A DNA stretch of 64,000 bases from Strigamia acuminata (taxonomy: Eukaryota > Arthropoda > Chilopoda > Geophilomorpha > Linotaeniidae), in NCBI GenBank assembly GCA_949358305.1, contig OX442314.1, positions 54,879,369-54,943,368 on the forward strand, in the 5' to 3' direction. Positions 1 through 11,349 of this stretch are shown in pieces; position 1 is the first letter of the stretch, and the number at the start of each line of letters is the position of its first letter. The translations under genes were made by a program, and so were the position numbers. The notes below the pieces were generated by a model. The model saw nothing but the letters and a program-made list of their open reading frames with translations. It searched no databases and was not told the origin of the DNA.

Positions 1-3000
1 GGCCCCAGGTCGACAATGTCGAATTTACTCGTGATCAGCTTGAGTATTCGATCCCTGATGTTTTCCGAAGCATAAAATAAAACAATATCGTCGACGTATA
101 CCAGCATAATGGCCGAATGTCCGTAGGCGTACACACAATTACATGCTGGAAACTTTTGAAATCCGAGTTCTGTCAATGTTTCATTAAGTTTCTGGTACCA
201 CATGCGCCCCGACTGGTGAAGACCGTAAAGCGACTTGGTCAACAACCATACGTTGTCGGGCGAGGAACATGTGGCACCAGCGGGAATCCGCATATAAATC
301 TCGTGGTCAAGGTCGCCGTAGAGGTAGGCACATTTCACGTCGAGGTGCGTGTCCCTCCATCCGAGGAGAATAACCAGCAGACAAAAGAAGAAACGGATTA
401 GGACAAAATTGACTACGGGACTAAAAACTTCATCGTAGTCAACGCCCATTGTCTGCCGAAATCCTTGGGCGACCAGTCGAGCACGATATCGGGTAATCTT
501 TCCGGTAATGTCACTTTTGAACTTAAAAATCCATTTGCAACCGAGCACAGTCTTGTCAGGGGGTCTCGGAACCTCCTTATAAACGTCTCGTTGCTTGAAA
601 GTCGAAAGTTCCTCGTCGATTGCTTCGGTCCATTTCGGTGCTTCGGGCAATTTCACAGCTTCGGCGTATGTGGCCGGTTCCCGAAAACACATGTGGACAC
701 GAGGAGGCGATGGCGGAGCATATGGCATGTGGTGTTCTAAATTGCCGAAGAAGAAAACGGACTCATCATACGGTATCCGGTGTGCGAAACAATAAGCGGC
801 GATATCTGTGTGCGACCGCAAGCGGACACCGTGCTCCGGATAATAATAAACGTCGACTTTAATCCTCCCCGGAACCTGATCTTTCCGGAGATGCTCTTCT
901 CTCCTCCATCCGCTGAAGGGCGAAACGCCGCCAACAAAACTCCAAGGGCAATGAAGAGCGCGTAAAGGCGCCAAATTAGGCGTACCCGGAAGTCGGACAG
1001 GCAAGGCAGCCGCTTCGTCGAGAAGGTCTTCGTCAAAATCTGAACCCTGTTCAGACATCGCTGCGGTGTCGTCAAGACCCGGGAGAGATGGGTAGGACAT
1101 CGAACGCCGTAGATGAGGCAAGCGGGTGGAACGTACGGTCGGAGTAAATTGTCCATGTCCTGCAATGGTCGTAACATTATCGGAGCCATCGGCGACGGTA
1201 ACAGAGCCATCAGCGTCGGTAACAGAGCCATCAGTCGTAGCAGCTAAGCCGTCAGCAGCGGCGATGAGACCATCAGCTGTAGGAAGAGATGGTGCGAATG
1301 AAGCGAAAGACGGAGCACTCGAAGCGACGGAGGGAGCACGACTGGCAATACCATCCTCGTCACTGCTGTCAGCAGAAGAGTCGTTATCCGAATCGTGACG
1401 TCGACGAGGCCAAGGCTGAGTTGGAAAGTTATCACGAAAAGTGACACGTGACGGGGTGTGGCCACGAGCAGGCTCCTCCATGGGTGGAGCATTGTCATCC
1501 GGATCTGGAACATAAAAGGGCGAGCGCTTAAAGTTCTGCCGTTCATCGATTTGGACGTGAACAGATTCGGTGACGGTGTTCGTAGCCGGATTCCACACTC
1601 GATACCCTCGAGTTCCCGAAGCGTAGCCAACGAGAAATCCTTCCCACGCTCGAGGATCCAGTTTGTTGCGTCCAGGTGCGGTGAAGTGTACCCAGCACTT
1701 GGAACCAATCTTACGAAAATGTCTGACGGAAAGAGCACGCTGGCGCCACAAAATGTATGGGATTTCGTCGTTGAGCTTCGAATGCGGACTGCGGTTTTTG
1801 ATATATGTGAACGTCACGGCAAGTTCAGCCCAAAGCGTGTGCGAAAATCCGGTTTCGGAGTTGATGGAGCGGAGATAGTCGCCCATTGTCCGGTTCAGGC
1901 GTTCGGCGACACCGTTCATCTGTGGCGATGCGGGATTGGTCCGTTGAGCAACAATACCCTTGTCGGCAAGAAAACGGTCAAAATCCCTCGAAATAAATTC
2001 TCCTCCACGGTCGGTGCGAATTGTTTTAATCCGGCAATCAGCAATACGTTCAACGCGGGAAACAAAGTCTTTAAACGTAGCAAAAACATCGGATTTACGG
2101 GCGATCGGGAAAAGCCAGGCGTACCTGGTGGCGTCATCGATAATGGTGAAGGCAAAATTAGCACCGCCGATGGAAGGCAGTCTCGACGGGCCCCAGACGT
2201 CCATGTGAAGCAATTCAAGCGGTTTCGTGGTTGAAGGCGCGGAAATTGGCTTATGTGGAGCACGCGTGGACTTGGCAACACGGCACGTGTTGCAGGAAAG
2301 TTCCTGGCGAACAGCAGCTGGATCAAGCCCATAAACCTGGGAGTTAGCCGCTAAAGTCCGCATGGCCTTCGTATGCAGGTGACCCAGCCTGCCGTGCCAC
2401 AATCCCGTGGCGTCTGCGACGTTGGCAACCGAAGGATTAACTGGTTTGGGAGGTAATGCTGCGTTTGACTTGGCAACGGGAGGAGGAGATGCGAGGGCAT
2501 TGGAATACATCCGGATCTGTTGAGGTTGGGATCCGGGAATAGGAGCAGGACTGGTAGGGAAAAGTGAAGGGACAAGCAAGGTGTTGGAGGAGACGGGCAA
2601 GCGGAAATCGGTCATATTGTCAGCCGACTTCTTCTTAGTCTTGTTGGAAGACTTGGGCAATGCGGGAAAGTCCTCTTCCTTCGTCACTAGAGTGGTCGGT
2701 ATCGGAGTCGGAAGTGATGATGAAACAGACGAACTCGAAACATTAGTCGGAGCGGCGAATGGCGAGATGAGCCCATCCACGAAATAAAGTCCAGACTTCT
2801 GTTTCGCCCGAAGAACACTTAGTTTGATGTCCGTTTCATACGTATGCAATTCCGAGTTGTGAATGTGGATGTGATGTCCGCATTTATCAATCCGAGAAAC
2901 CGAGATAAGATTGGCGCCGAAGTCAGGTGCGAATAATACGTCGCGGAGCAATACGGTGCATTCGCAGCCATCGATGAGCGACTTGACCGGAACGTCACCT

Positions 3001-3641
3001 TTGCCTGTGACCCTCGAACTGCCCTGGCCTAACTCGATGTTGAACGGGACAACGGAAACAAAGTTCGTAAACCACGCTTTGACGTGCGAAACGTGGTCGG
3101 TGGCCCCACAATCGACAATCCATTCGTGGGACTGGAGAAAATGTACAACCGGAGCTTCGATCACCGGTGGAGCCGACAACAGGTAAGCGGCGTCCCTTCG
3201 GGGACGAGAAACATCACGGTTTTGACCACCGGATTGCTGCGAACTGTTATTCTGCCGTCGTTTGCTCTTACTGCGGGGTCGGCCTTGTTGAGACGCGACC
3301 GGTTGCGGTTCCTTGCCCTGTTTGCGAGGGCGGGGGCACTTATTCGCGTAGTGGCCGAAAAAGCCGCAATTAAAACAGCGAACCTGCGAAATCGGACGAG
3401 GAGGTCGGGATTGATTGCATCCACGATTGTCCATAGCAAAAGCCGATGTTTCCTTCGTGTACCGATTCCAATTCAAGTTGGCTCTTGCTGTCTGCATTTT
3501 TCCGGAGGAAAATCGGAGATAATGGCGATAATGAGCACGCATAAACACTCGAGGCACTAAAGACGTAATCGGAGCACTTTTCACTCGAAGCACTTCACTA
3601 AACGTTGTTAGAAGCGGAATAACCTCGACGGGGAGCCAATG
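1..3641 (-). CDS. Ty1/copia gag-pol polyprotein, partial (runs off left edge)
   Basis: One uninterrupted minus-strand frame follows a stop at 3642-3644 and is still open at position 1. In order it encodes a Gag tail, a CCHC knuckle (CFNCGFFGHYANKC, about 3336-3377), an aspartic protease motif near 3100-3110 that reads D-C-G rather than D-S/T-G, the gag-pre-integrase HHCC domain (WHGRLGHLH and CNTC, about 2290-2400), an integrase core (HMDVWGP, RTDRGGEF, NGVAERLNRT), a low-complexity Ser/Asp linker, and a copia reverse transcriptase ending in MLVYVDDIVLF (75-107) and the start of FDIVDLGP. The integrase-before-RT order identifies Ty1/copia. RNase H and the 3' LTR lie outside the window. The N-terminal half of Gag is missing upstream of the stop, and the first in-frame ATG is at 3540-3542, so the 5' part may be truncated. 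The long open frame suggests recent activity, although the protease Cys may be disabling. Confidence 0.9.
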
Positions 3642-4700
3642 CTAAAATTGGCTAAGAACCTTAGACAAGTGTCCCCCTAACGTCCTTTATGACCACCTGG
3701 GGCCGCGGGAATGTTAGGTGGCGCAGGGCTCAGCCTTGTCTAAGAATACAAGCACAGCTTGGACGGAATGTCCGAAGGGCTGTGCCGATACTAATCGGGA
3801 CCCACTCCAAAAACTTAAAATTAACAAATAAATTCGAAATCTGAAATAAAAAGAAGGAGAAGTTGGTGAATCTGTATGCACAGACGTCCCTGTGCACACC
3901 GCGCATAAAAAATGCGGAATTCTTCAAAAGATCGCCGACCGATTTCGAAAACCGGGAAAAACTTCTCGAAAATCGCCGATACTGTCGCACTCCGGGGTGC
4001 AGACAGCGGGTTATGCCCGTTTCTGGATGAAAACGTCGCTCAGACGTTGTCGGAACGTGACAAATGATGAAAATCGGCGAAAAAATCTGAAAATAAATGA
4101 AATTTCCGCAAAAATCGCGAAAAATCGCGAAATTCACGAAAAATTAGAGGGAAAAAAAAGAACAAGACCTTTCCTAGGTCAATTGTCGCTATCTTGCACA
4201 ATAAATGCACAAAAAGCAGTGTTTTTAACTCGAAAAACACAAAAAAACAGTGTTTTTAACTCGAAAAACACGAAAAAAGGTTGAAAAAATTCAAAAATCG
4301 ACGATTACGACCGCACTCCGGGGTTGTGAACGTCAGAAAGACGTTGTTGACTGCCGGAAATCGTCGAAAATCTGAAAAAAACAAAAATTTCCGCAAAAAT
4401 CGCGAAAAATCGCGAAATTCACGGAAAATTAATGGAAAAACGAGGCACTGGTGGCCTTCCAGGCCTCTGCTACCACTTGTAGCTGTGTGGCGCAAAAATA
4501 TCGCCGAAATAGGCGATAGGAAGCGTAAAACTGAGTCAAACGCACTTCTAAGTGCGGACAAATGCGCGTGATGCGCGTACGCGAGTTTGAGCGGACTTAC
4601 GATCAAATTCGCGTGCACTACACTTATAGAAACGTGTAGTGCCGAACTAAATACAATAGTTAACCAAAAATATAACATTTATTAAGAGAAAACTTACATA
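3642..4700. repeat. Degenerate duplicated non-coding block after the copia ORF
   Basis: There is no credible gene here. Two diverged copies of a segment occur at about 3960-4150 and 4305-4440; both contain a GCACTCCGGGGT motif and a run of AAAATCGCGAAAAATCGCG ending in AATTCACG. Between them a roughly 30 bp unit (CAGTGTTTTTAACTCGAAA) is tandemly repeated at 4217-4277. The block may include the leader or LTR side of the copia element, but no LTR boundary can be proven because the other LTR is outside the window. Confidence 0.5.
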
Positions 4701-4974
4701 ATGGGTCCAGAATCACTGGACAAACACAAGGAAACACACTACCCGTGTGAGCGGCCATTTGTAATGTGCCAGAGACATCTGGTGGCCGAAAATAGAAACA
4801 ATAAGTAGAAATACACACAGAATAGAGGATGCATGATGCCAGATGGATAAGACACGTCTAAAAGGCATCATGCATTCCCTTTACATAGAAACTAAGGAAA
4901 AACATAAGAAACAATACTAAATTACCCCGAATAAGAAAAGATAACCGATGGATAATAAAATAAACATTTCAAAG

Positions 4975-5239
4975 TCATTTCACATCGAAAAACGATTTAA
5001 ATAACTCAAAAGTGGTTCCAAAGTCTAACAAGAACGGCTGTTGTAGGGCTGTTGTGATAATCTCTTCATCTTGATCATTGGTGGTCTTTCTCTGCCGGCC
5101 ACTCCCTGCTTTGCGGACGACAGCACCTAGCCGGCGCCACCGGTTTACCCATCTTTGCACGGTTTTGGTACTGCAGGCCAATTCGTTGGCAATAGTGAGT
5201 TTGCGGTTGCCAATTGTTCCTTATAATTATGAGTTACAA
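4975..5239 (-). pseudogene. Tc1-like transposase helix-turn-helix fragment
   Basis: Read on the minus strand from 5225, the frame encodes GTIGNRKLTIANELACSTKT followed by VQRWVNRWRRLGAV and a GSGRQRKTT linker. This is the paired-type helix-turn-helix plus GRPRKT-like linker typical of Tc1/mariner-superfamily transposase N termini. The frame ends at 4975, about 90 codons in, with no DDE catalytic domain after it, so this is a truncated remnant. Its 5' end forms one arm of the inverted repeat 5193-5239 / 5673-5719. Confidence 0.6.
5193..5239. repeat. Left arm of a 47 bp near-perfect inverted repeat
   Basis: This arm runs TAGTGAGTTTGCGGTTGCCA to GAGTTACAA and is the reverse complement of 5673-5719 with about one mismatch. 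The arm also encodes the first residues of the Tc1-like fragment, so the repeat could come from two oppositely oriented transposon ends around a roughly 430 bp core. Confidence 0.75.
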
Positions 5240-5672
5240 AGTCATAATTATAATTATAATTCCTTCTTGAAATAGGCACTTGCGGTGCAATAAATATATT
5301 TTATAAATTATACTTATAAATACCATGTAATGGTAGAACAAATCCCTATGCAAAAGAAAATGAAATTCTGTAGTTTTACTAATTTGACAGTTTTCAGACA
5401 TGAAATTGTCTTCCAGTTTATTTATTTGCTTACCGGGAATGATTTTAGTTGTTTCTATCCTTCAATGGCAGAAAGAAATTGTGATTGAGGCTGATTGTTG
5501 AAACAGGTCAGGCAGCCATTTTGAATTTTTATTAGCACCATTAGCGCCATTTGCAATAGTGGGAAGAGCTTCAAATAGTGTTAAGCGATCTGATTGGCTC
5601 CCTTATTTTACAAAATAGTGTTAAAGTTGAGGAGTTACGTTATGTTATAAGTCCATTTTTATAATTATGAGC

Positions 5673-5719
5673 TTGTAACTCATAATTATAAGGAACAATT
5701 GCCAACCGCAAACTCACTA
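5673..5719. repeat. Right arm of the 47 bp inverted repeat
   Basis: This is the inverted partner of 5193-5239 and starts TTGTAACTCATAATTATAAG. The 5240-5672 core is AT-rich with no gene. Confidence 0.75.
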
Positions 5720-5754
5720 ATATCTGGTATTGCCATCTGTAAAAATGAGAAAAA

Positions 5755-6490
5755 TTGTAATATTTGTGCATTTTTTGGTTTAAAATTTTATTTTTTTGTC
5801 CAAAAATGCGTATTTTTGGTTGAAAAGGCTGTTTTTTTAAATCTAATAATGCATTTTTTTTTATCTAAAAGTGATTTTTTTCACTAGAAAATGTATTTTT
5901 TTGCCCAAAAATGTATTTTTTTACCTAAAAATCTATTTATTTTACCCAAGAGTCTATTTTTTAACCAAAAATTTCATTTTTTAACCAAAAATTTCATTTT
6001 TTAACCAAAAATTTCAATTTTTAACCAAAAATTTAATTTTTTAACCAAAAATTTTATTTTTTAACCAAAAATTTTATTTTTTAACCAAATATTTTAATTT
6101 TTACCTAAAGAATGTATTTTTTTGGTCTAAACATCATTTTTTTTATCTAAAACTGTTTTATTCAATTAAAAATTGTATATTTCATCTAAAATGCATTTTT
6201 TTATTTGCCTACAGTTTGTATTTTGTCAAAGAATTTACTTTTTCATCTAAAAATAAATTATTTTATCAGACTTTATTTTTTTATCAATAATTTTATATTT
6301 TTTAAGCAAAAAATGCATGTTTTTAGTTTATAGTTGGTTTTTTTATACAAAATTGTTATTTATTTTATAAAATACAATTTTCATATGAAATTGGTGTGCT
6401 TTTCAACTTAAAGATATAATAAATTATGTATTTTTTGGGTCTAAAAAGCCATTTTTTTGCATAAAATATATTTTTTTGATTTCATATTGT
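5755..6490. repeat. AT-rich degenerate tandem array, period about 20 bp
   Basis: Units such as TTTTTTAACCAAAAATTTCA repeat with a period near 20 bp; they are regular at 5960-6110 and more decayed on either side. No coding potential is seen. The same motif appears in reverse complement at 6832-7170 (GACCTAAAATAACTATTTTT read on the minus strand), so the two arrays face each other. Confidence 0.7.
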
Positions 6491-6831
6491 ATTTTTCAAC
6501 TTCAAGATATACCCCTGTGTCCCAAAATGCAGTTAATCGGTTCCTTTGTTGAATAGTTAGTTGAGGCATCTTGAAAGATTTTCTTTTGAAATTTCAGTAT
6601 TTGAAATTTTTTTAGGTTTTTTTAAATTTGCATATTTTATTTATTTGTTTGTTTTTGTTTTTAAATTATTTTATTTGATTTCTTTATTAAAATAAAAAAT
6701 TAATATATGTTTTTCAAAATAAAATTATTTATTTACAAAATTTCACAAAATATAATAAATTCTATTCCTCCATCCTCCATGTCTGACAAAAGGTTAGATC
6801 CAGTGGGTTGGATCCTGTGACATCATAATCA

Positions 6832-7170
6832 CAAAAAAAATTATTTTGGGCTCAAAAAACATTTCTTTTAGGTCAAAAATATTTATTTTAGGTCAAATAA
6901 TTTATTTTAGATGCAAAAAAATTTATTTTATGCTCAAAAAACATTTATTTTAGGTCAAAATATTTATTTTAGATCAAAAATAGTTATTTTAGGTCAAAAA
7001 TAGTTATTTTAGATCAAAAATAGTTATTTTAGGTCAAAAAAATTTATTTTAGGTCCAACAAAATAAATTTTTAGTTTAAAAAAAAATCTTTTCTGACCAA
7101 AACATTCATTTATTCATTAATTGATACAAAATAATTCATTTTTGGTTTAAAAAATATATTTATTGGTTGG
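6832..7170. repeat. Second AT-rich 20 bp array, inverted relative to the first
   Basis: Units such as AAAAATAGTTATTTTAGGTC repeat with a period of 20 bp, most regularly at 6960-7060. They are inverted relative to the array at 5755-6490, with about 340 bp between the two. Terminal inverted repeats built from short subrepeats are typical of foldback elements. Confidence 0.65.
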
Positions 7171-7212
7171 AATGTTTGAAAAATAAAGATTTTGTGTATA
7201 AATTTGTGATGT

Positions 7213-7820
7213 TCAAATAATCCTCCTGTTAGTAGTGAATAATTCTCTGCTGGGCACGAATAAATTGAACTGCAATTCCTTCATGGCAAACCGATTGCAC
7301 AGGTCCAAAACGATTCCATTCCTTAGAATTTCCTAACAAAACAAAACAAATAGATCAATTATAAACTATTAAAAAATAAAGAAATAAAAATACTTTAATC
7401 GCTGGATTTAAGGTTGTTTTCAAACACAGTCAGCCAGCCAAATTGGTGAAATAAAAATAATCTACAAAATAAACAAATAAATGGATAAATAAATGGAAAA
7501 TAAATTTCCAGAGGAATGAATTTTACCTATTTAGATCATAGCACAGTGGTAAATTGTTGGCCATCGATTTCACGTTGTTTTGTAACTTTTCCATATTAAC
7601 AACTAGGTGGAAAATTGATAAAGGAATTGATTCATTTTTAAGTTTTGGAGTTAAATTGGTGTTTTAAAGGATATACCTAATGAATTTGATGATGAGCAGG
7701 ATTTTTTGGGCAATTCACCTGTCGTGAATTATTGAAAACGCGTTCAGAATGGAGTATAGTCCGTTGAAAACGTTGGCAAAATGATGCGGATCGTCCAATT
7801 CAAGTTTGTGATCGATTACG
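7213..7820 (-). pseudogene. 3' exons of a short-intron gene, cut by element X
   Basis: Minus-strand exon-like blocks with splice signals are visible. The block 7715-7820 reads IDHKLELDDPHHFANVFNG and ends near a CAG|GTGAAT donor. The block 7527-7602 reads MEKLQNNVKSMANNLPLC between a CTAG acceptor and a GTAAAATTC donor. The block 7213-7332 reads EILRNGIVLDLCNRFAMKEL to a stop codon after a TTTGTTAG acceptor. The upstream part of the same gene continues at 15484-15635, on the far side of element X. Not all exon phases join cleanly, and the block near 7390-7425 contains a TAA, so the gene may be dead. The exons are hydrophobic and could belong to a multi-pass receptor, but I do not recognise the family. 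Confidence 0.5.
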
Positions 7821-8449
7821 TGTGACCGGCTGCCCACACAGTCTGTCACTTCACTGCAACACACGGCGCTTCCCAGCTCTCGCGCACCTCGTGTGTTTCT
7901 CGTGCGCGACCTGGCGCGGTCCCCGCACCAGGTGGAGCTGTTGGTCATTGGCTTCGGCCAATTGGGAACCGGAAGTGCCCCTTCCGGAAGTGGTGGGCCC
8001 CGCAGAAGCCCGACAGTTGATTCTTGACCAGCATGGCGAACGGTCGCTTTCCGACCTTCTTCGCAATGCCGATCGTAGTTGAGACCCGAAGGACCGACGC
8101 AGCAATGCTGTTGCCGGTCGGGACCTGAGCGTCCAACACGCCGTGTTCGCCGCACGTTCGTAAGAACGTTGCGACGACGCGGCACAAACTGCGATAACCG
8201 ATCTCACGTGTCATGGCGATCTACCGATTGCCGTGCCACGTGGTCGAATCAGGAATAGCGGCAAAACCGCTATTACATTTGGGAAATACACCTTGAGACA
8301 CCATATCATACCCCTAGACAACAATAAAGCAATAACCAAAACCTAAACTTGTGTCTCTGTTGTATTTCGTGGATTGAATCATCGTGTGTGTTGCGTCCAG
8401 CGCCTCGCGGTCCTCCCCAGACCACGTGGCGTCCGTCCGAACACTCACA
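7821..8449 (+). repeat. 5' LTR of element X
   Basis: The LTR starts TGTGACCGGC and ends ACACTCACA, giving TGTGA/TCACA inverted termini. It is 629 bp and matches 14855-15483 except near 8108 (T versus C). An AATAAA polyadenylation signal is at 8323-8328. Confidence 0.92.
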
Positions 8450-8451
8450 AT

Positions 8452-8469
8452 TGTGGGCCCGTCCGAGAT
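8452..8469 (+). promoter_or_regulatory. Primer binding site of element X (tRNA-Pro-like)
   Basis: TGTGGGCCCGTCCGAGAT begins two bases after the LTR. It resembles the tRNA-Pro primer site TGGGGGCTCGTCCGGGAT (three mismatches), and similarity to the T-arm complement continues beyond it (TTTGAAC). The tRNA assignment is inferred from the known consensus. Confidence 0.65.
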
Positions 8470-10743
8470 TTTGAACTCTCTGGCGAAAAATTTTTGTTTA
8501 CTGATGGTGCAAAACACCATATTAGACAAATCTCTTTTCTTTCAAAAGAGGGGGAAACTTCTTTGGTCATGGTTGTGACAGGGGGTCAGCAAGCGAAACG
8601 GCCGCTAATCGCTGACCATTGGACCCTGATTTGACAAAATTTTTGGCTGTGCATGTCCAGCTTGCCTGGGTAATGGCAAGCAGGGACTTACATTAGCCAT
8701 ACTTTCCAAAAGTCTCCTATTTCTCACTAGCTCAGCTTAAACAACTGGGTGGTTGGGAGGGAAATATGATTCTGAACCTTGCTTTTATTTTTATTTTTTC
8801 TTGGTGCGAAGCCCAAGTAAATAATGACACTGTAACTGCGGAAGTTTTGAATCCGATTAGAGGTGGAGGCGCGCCGGCGGCCACCGGCAAACCAGAAACC
8901 CACGGAGGATAAGCAGGCATAATCCAATTGCCACACTGCAGCCAATGGTTCCATTATGGGCCGGGCGAGGAGGCGAGAATGGACTGAGCTTTGAGCACAA
9001 AGACCTTTTGAAGACCGGGGTATTACCTGGTATCCAGGTTGCTATTACGGGGAAGTTGCATGGCATGGAACGTTCAGGATGCACTGAGCGGTTGTCAATA
9101 AATGGGATCCGGGTAGCAGCGAAGTGCTGGCAAGCATGGGAAAAGTGGCTTGGAGGTTGCTGTGGCGATTCATAAGCTCTGAATTGTTCTGCTGCTGCTC
9201 AAGGCGCTCATTCGGGTTCATTTCGTATAACTCCTACCCTGTCCCAAGCACTGGTCAGAAGCATTTGCAAGTTGGTGATCACAACCCAAGAATTGCTGAG
9301 ATTGGGACTTGGACAGCAGGGCGAGCTGCCGGAGGTACGGGGATACCAATGGTGAAGTGCTCAACTGGTGCAGAGAGCTCGTTAGGGCGTAGGAACGATA
9401 TCTGTATCTTTCAGGTGCCTACCAGCTTTGAAAAAAGACTGGGAATCCAGCCTGTAACTTTTTATTTCCAATTTTTTATTCATCTTCTTTGAAATTTTCA
9501 GATTGTTGCTGGTTGTGCAAGGATTGTGCTCAAACCACAGTTTTAAGCAATCTCTGCAATTTGGGAGTTTTATATATTTTACACTTTTTCTCATTTTTCT
9601 TTCTCTTCAGATTTTTTCTCTATTTTTATTATTTTCATGGTTTTCTTGGGACCCCACATCGGACAGTAGTTACATGTAACTCGTAAAAGTGTCGGCGATA
9701 TAGCATCAAAATGGAAGGTGTTGTAGCTTCGTGATGGCAGCTGAAAGATGGGACCCGAGGAGACTAGGGACGACAGGTGTGTTTGCCTTCTACTTTTAAA
9801 ATATACCTGATTGTCTCAAACAAACAACCACTTCATTGGGATGAGCAGACATTCCAGTGTCGGCACGTTTTTGTCGTGCAGACTGAGGTGAAGGCCTCAG
9901 CGAAGGCGAGCGGGCGCAGTTGCGCTGATCTCTTGGGGCAGAAGGAGAGATTAACAATATCCCTGTTTATTTCTGCAGACTTCTGCTAAAAATTGTAAGT
10001 TTTGGGGTGATTTTCTTGGGAACTTCACACATCTTTTATCATTTTTTCATTGTATTTTTTTTTTTTTTTTCTTGTCTTTCTTCTTTTAAAAATGTGAATT
10101 CTACTTCTTTGTTGCAAAACAATAAAGTTGTGGGATTATATTGTGCATTCTACTCTTTGTTGCAAAACAATAAAGTTGTGGGATTATTTAACGCTTTTGC
10201 GTGTCACCTTACCGTTGTTTCAACAATGGTAAAACCATTCGTTTGGTAATGTCGAAGCTTTTGGGACATGATTTGAGTGCTTTTAAAAAGTACAAAAGTC
10301 ATGTTTCTTTGGAAACAGACCATTTATGATCTGGTTCTACGGCTTCTAGTACCAAACAAATCACCTTCTGTTGTTTTCGAAAAGTTGGTTTTTCTGCAAA
10401 AACAGAAAAATCAAATCTTTTTGTGGTCAAAATTCTTGATTTTTTTTCAAAAATCAAAGATGGCGACCCGGAAACAATAGGGAAACCATGTGGAAACCTA
10501 AGATTTTTCCAGAAATTCTGGAATTTCGAGAAACTAAAGTTTTTTGGAACTCTGGGAAATAACTTCTGAAAATTTCGAACCAATCACGTGATTTATGGGG
10601 ACAATGGGGGGGAGTGACATCACTAATCCCTCCCCCATGAATGGCTAATTCACACAACATCGCTGACCTCTAATTGGTTGCAAACTAACCCTTTGCGTCC
10701 ATTTTGTTTTTCTGCGGACCTGTCTTCTGGCACAGTTCGGCCA
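8470..10743 (+). other. Element X leader region, no intact gene
   Basis: Only short frames occur here, the longest about 120 codons at 9124-9492, and none is recognisable. Splice-like motifs are present (TTCTCTTCAG at about 9601-9610, and a GTAAGT at about 9997), so a spliced transcript is possible. A roughly 40 bp unit containing TGTTGCAAAACAATAAAGTT is directly repeated at about 10110-10190. The stretch 10100-10680 is a diverged copy of 11640-12120. Confidence 0.5.
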
Positions 10744-11349
10744 ATGCCACACACCAGATCAGGCAAGCCCACGTGGAAATCGCCAGCGACCAAAACCGTT
10801 ACAAGAGAAAAAGATTCCGACGTGGATACAAACAATTCACCCCTGAATTTAACAATCGAAGAAGAAATGTCGAATGAAAGTAATAAAACGTTGGATCGAG
10901 CAATGCTTGAGACAACATGCGAAATTTTCGATCTAAAAATCGAAAATATGAACACGTACACCGTATGGGAAAGCACGCTGCTTGCAGTGGCCAACCATGC
11001 AGTGGAAATCGAACATGAAGCTGATGTTGCAAAACGACAATCAGCGGACCTTTCCGCGAAAATTGACGACCTAACCAGCCGTCTCAAAGAAGCGGAAATA
11101 GCAAATCAAACCCATTTGCGACCGGCGGCAAGAGACATGGCATGTGCTGCATTACATGCGGAATTTACGTGGACATCTCTCAGAAAAGCTTGTGTAGCAA
11201 CAGAAGCTTCGATCCTTAATGAGGAAGCGATAGCAACTTCAAAAGTTGAGAGAACAAGACTGTTTTTTCAAACTTTGATGAAACATACTGGATTGCTTGT
11301 TTGCCTTTCAGTTTGTGCAATACATCTTGTGCATTTTAGAGGACGATAA
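10744..11349 (+). CDS. Unknown coiled-coil protein of element X, possibly Gag-like
   Basis: This is a 201-residue frame from the ATG at 10744 (MPHTRSGKPTWKSPATK). The frame is also open for 22 codons upstream but without an ATG. It has a basic, Ser/Thr-rich N terminus, then a heptad-rich segment around residues 95-140 (EIEHEADVAKRQSADLSAKI), and a hydrophobic C-terminal patch (LLVCLSVCAIHLVHF). There is no zinc knuckle and no recognisable capsid domain. Its place in the first half of an LTR element would suit a Gag relative, but that is position-based inference. It follows the conserved duplicated block 10100-10680, which contains a short ATGGCGACC upstream frame. Confidence 0.45.
   Translation: MPHTRSGKPTWKSPATKTVTREKDSDVDTNNSPLNLTIEEEMSNESNKTLDRAMLETTCEIFDLKIENMNTYTVWESTLLAVANHAVEIEHEADVAKRQSADLSAKIDDLTSRLKEAEIANQTHLRPAARDMACAALHAEFTWTSLRKACVATEASILNEEAIATSKVERTRLFFQTLMKHTGLLVCLSVCAIHLVHFRGR

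Noticed and set aside
117-3560. Many plus-strand frames and minus-strand frames in other phases across 1-3.5 kb
   Set aside because: They overlap the continuous copia polyprotein on the minus strand and show no family features.
5755-7170. CRISPR-like regular repeats
   Set aside because: Units are contiguous, degenerate and lack unique spacers, and the surroundings are eukaryotic.
7715-8214. Minus-strand frames of 89-156 codons repeated at 14839-15248
   Set aside because: They lie inside the two LTRs of element X and are identical only because the LTRs are. No domain is present.
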